Assembly: GCA_016219795.1 (NCBI GenBank)
Contig: JACRKK010000099.1
Span: 1-6,529, forward strand
Length of the DNA stretch: 6,529 nt
Direction of reading: 5' to 3'
From: Candidatus Woesearchaeota archaeon
Lineage (GTDB): Archaea; Nanobdellota; Nanobdellia; Woesearchaeales; JACRKL01
The notes beneath the pieces were generated by a model, which ran no database searches, had not been told where the DNA came from, and worked only from the letters and a program-made list of their open reading frames with translations. A program made the position numbers and the translations under genes. Shown piece by piece: positions 5,018-6,529 of this stretch (position 1 is its first letter; each line of letters starts with the position of its first letter).

Positions 5018-5022
5018 GAGGG
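5016..5022 (+). promoter_or_regulatory. Strong Shine-Dalgarno of EF-2, overlapping the ndk stop
   Basis: AGGAGGG begins within the ndk stop codon TAG (5015-5017) and ends nine bases before ATG 5032. It is the strongest ribosome-binding sequence in the window, which fits the high demand for EF-2. The gap between the two genes is only 14 bases, so EF-2 is probably read from the same message as ndk. Confidence 0.75.
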
Positions 5023-5031
5023 AATACTACT

Positions 5032-6529
5032 ATGGCCGAAAAAATGGTTGACAAGGTTTTGAGGATCATGAAAACACAGCAGCAGATCAGAAATATTGCT
5101 ATCTGCGCGCACATTGACCATGGAAAGACGACATTTTCTGACAACCTTCTTGCGGGCGCAGGCATGATGTCTGAGGATCTTGCAGGAAAGGCCTGTGTTC
5201 TTGACTTTCACGAAGATGAAAAGGCACGAGGCATTACGATTGACTCCGCTGCAGTCTCCATGGTTCACGAGTTAAACGGCAAAGAATTCTTAGTCAACCT
5301 AATCGATACGCCAGGCCACGTTGATTTTGGAGGAGACGTCACCAGAGCCATGCGTGCAGTGGATGGAGCAATCACCCTCTGCTGTGCAGTAGAAGGCATC
5401 ATGCCGCAGACAGAGACTGTCCTTCGCCAGGCCCTGCGTGAACGAGTAAAACCGATCCTGTTCATCAACAAAGTGGACAGACTGATCAAGGAATTGCAGT
5501 TGACTCCAGAGAAGATGCAGGAGCGGTTCATCAAGATCATTACCAGTATCAACCAGTTCATCAGGAATATCGCACCTGATGATGTCAAGGAAAAATGGCA
5601 GGTCAATGTCTTGGACGGCAGCGTGTGCTTTGGTTCTGCATTCCAAAACTGGGCATTGTCCATGAATTACATGAAAGAGCACGGCATTAGTTTTAAAGAT
5701 GTTATCACCGCTTACCAGACAGACAATCACAAGGAACTGGCAAAGAAAGCACCTCTGCATAAAGTTATTTTGGATGCAGTCGTTCGCCATCTGCCAGATC
5801 CGCCCACAGCGCAAGTCTACAGGATTCCAAAAATATGGCATGGAGATGCTGAAAGCGTGGAAGGCAAAGCACTCGTTACCTGCGACCCTAATGGACCCAT
5901 CGCATTTGTCATCACCAAAATTGTGGTTGATCCCCAGGCAGGAGAAATTTCTGTTGGACGATTGTTTTCAGGTACCATGGCTAAAGGTTCTGAAGTATTT
6001 TTAAACCGTGCACGGCAACAGATGAGAATCCAGCAGGTCTTCATCACCAACGGTGCAAAGAGAGAACTGGTAGAAAGCGTAAGCTGCGGCAATATTATTG
6101 GGATCACGGGTCTGAAATCCCATCCTGGAGAGACCATCTCATCTAAGGAAATGGAACCCTTTGAGCAGCTGACGCACATCTTTGAGCCAGTCATCACCAA
6201 AGCTATTGAAGCTAAGAGGGCAAGCGACCTTCCCAAACTTATCGAAGTCATGAAGAAAGTAGTTAAGGAAGATCCTGGCCTTAAAGTAGAGATCAAGGAA
6301 GAGACCGGAGAATTTTTAATTTCCGGTATGGGAGAACTGCACCTTGAAGTCATTGAGAATCGCATCAGAACAGAAAAAGGTGTGGAGATCCAGACCTCGC
6401 CACCTATTGTGGTTTACCGCGAGACTATTATGAAGACTTCAGATACATATGAGGGAAAATCTCCCAATAAACATAACAAACTATATTTCCAGGTGGAATT
6501 ACTCAGTCCTGAAGTTGCTCACCTCATCA
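5032..6529 (+). CDS. fusA: Translation elongation factor 2 (aEF-2), 3' partial
   Basis: aEF-2 is the GTPase that translocates tRNA and mRNA on the ribosome. The frame starts at ATG 5032 and stays open to the edge, giving 499 of the roughly 730 residues expected. GTPase motifs are all present: G1 AHIDHGKT (26-33), G2 RGITI (66-70), G3 DTPGH (92-96), G4 NKVD (146-149) and G5 GSA (201-203). VDFGGDVTRAMRAVDGA and GIMPQTETVLRQALRE are characteristic of archaeal EF-2, not bacterial EF-G or IF-2. Domain II spans about 277-365, domain III about 378-455 (SGMGELHLEV at 431-440), and domain IV starts near 456 (PPIVVYRETI, EGKSPNKHNK). The diphthamide histidine and the tip of domain IV lie beyond the window. 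Cys-Cys (117-118) stands where many homologues have Val-Asp before AVEG, away from nucleotide contacts. In many archaea this position after ndk is held by aIF5B (infB). Confidence 0.95.
   Translation, partial: MAEKMVDKVLRIMKTQQQIRNIAICAHIDHGKTTFSDNLLAGAGMMSEDLAGKACVLDFHEDEKARGITIDSAAVSMVHELNGKEFLVNLIDTPGHVDFGGDVTRAMRAVDGAITLCCAVEGIMPQTETVLRQALRERVKPILFINKVDRLIKELQLTPEKMQERFIKIITSINQFIRNIAPDDVKEKWQVNVLDGSVCFGSAFQNWALSMNYMKEHGISFKDVITAYQTDNHKELAKKAPLHKVILDAVVRHLPDPPTAQVYRIPKIWHGDAESVEGKALVTCDPNGPIAFVITKIVVDPQAGEISVGRLFSGTMAKGSEVFLNRARQQMRIQQVFITNGAKRELVESVSCGNIIGITGLKSHPGETISSKEMEPFEQLTHIFEPVITKAIEAKRASDLPKLIEVMKKVVKEDPGLKVEIKEETGEFLISGMGELHLEVIENRIRTEKGVEIQTSPPIVVYRETIMKTSDTYEGKSPNKHNKLYFQVELLSPEVAHLI

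Noticed and set aside
5299..5841. Minus-strand ORF of 180 codons opposite the EF-2 GTPase domain
   Set aside because: It is fully covered by the EF-2 frame with intact G3 to G5 motifs. Cys/His richness gives no ordered zinc-binding pattern.
5817..6365. Minus-strand ORF of 182 codons opposite EF-2
   Set aside because: It is complementary to conserved EF-2 domains II and III. Its Ser-rich composition is typical of a shadow frame.
1..6529. CRISPR array, tRNA or rRNA genes
   Set aside because: There are no regularly spaced direct repeats, no cloverleaf-like segment and no rRNA-like sequence in the small non-coding stretches (129-187 and 3598-3720).

Overview
The window comes from an archaeon. 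The right half carries the archaeal ribosomal cluster L7Ae, S28e, L24e, nucleoside diphosphate kinase and an archaeal/eukaryotic-type elongation factor 2. Start codons are preceded by archaeal Shine-Dalgarno variants (GAGGTGA, GGAGG, AAGGTGA, AGGGTGA, AGGAGGG), and TTTATAAA TATA boxes stand before the two operons. The N-terminal tail on S28e and the insertion in the kinase suggest an uncultivated DPANN-type lineage (Woesearchaeota-like). That placement is an inference from remembered family features, not a measured result.

Layout. Bases 1-128 hold the last 41 codons of an IS1-family transposase, followed by an imperfect stem-loop and a T-run. Bases 188-3597 hold a three-gene, tightly spaced operon for a MacB/LolCDE-like ABC system: the ATPase, a secreted and membrane-anchored protein with Ig-like (CARDB/NEW3-like) repeats, and a FtsX/MacB-type permease. 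The middle gene is split by a +1 frame change somewhere between about 1973 and 2076, so it now reads as two overlapping ORFs (949-2079 and 2021-2326). Bases 3607-6529 hold a second operon, with its own TATA box and a structured leader of roughly 84 nt, encoding L7Ae, S28e, L24e, Ndk and EF-2. EF-2 runs off the right edge.

How the genes work together. The ABC ATPase would drive the permease, and the Ig-like protein is the likely extracytoplasmic partner, in the position a MacA adaptor holds in bacterial systems. The second operon supplies ribosome and elongation components plus the enzyme that makes NTPs, including GTP. All five genes are spaced or overlapped for co-transcription.

The most interesting candidate is the L7Ae leader. 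It can fold a hairpin flanked by tandem G-A pairs with kink-turn geometry, next to an 8-bp hairpin, inside a short helix that ends right at the Shine-Dalgarno sequence. L7Ae is a kink-turn-binding protein, so this looks like an autoregulatory element. No CRISPR array, tRNA or rRNA is seen. The minus strand shows only shadow ORFs.
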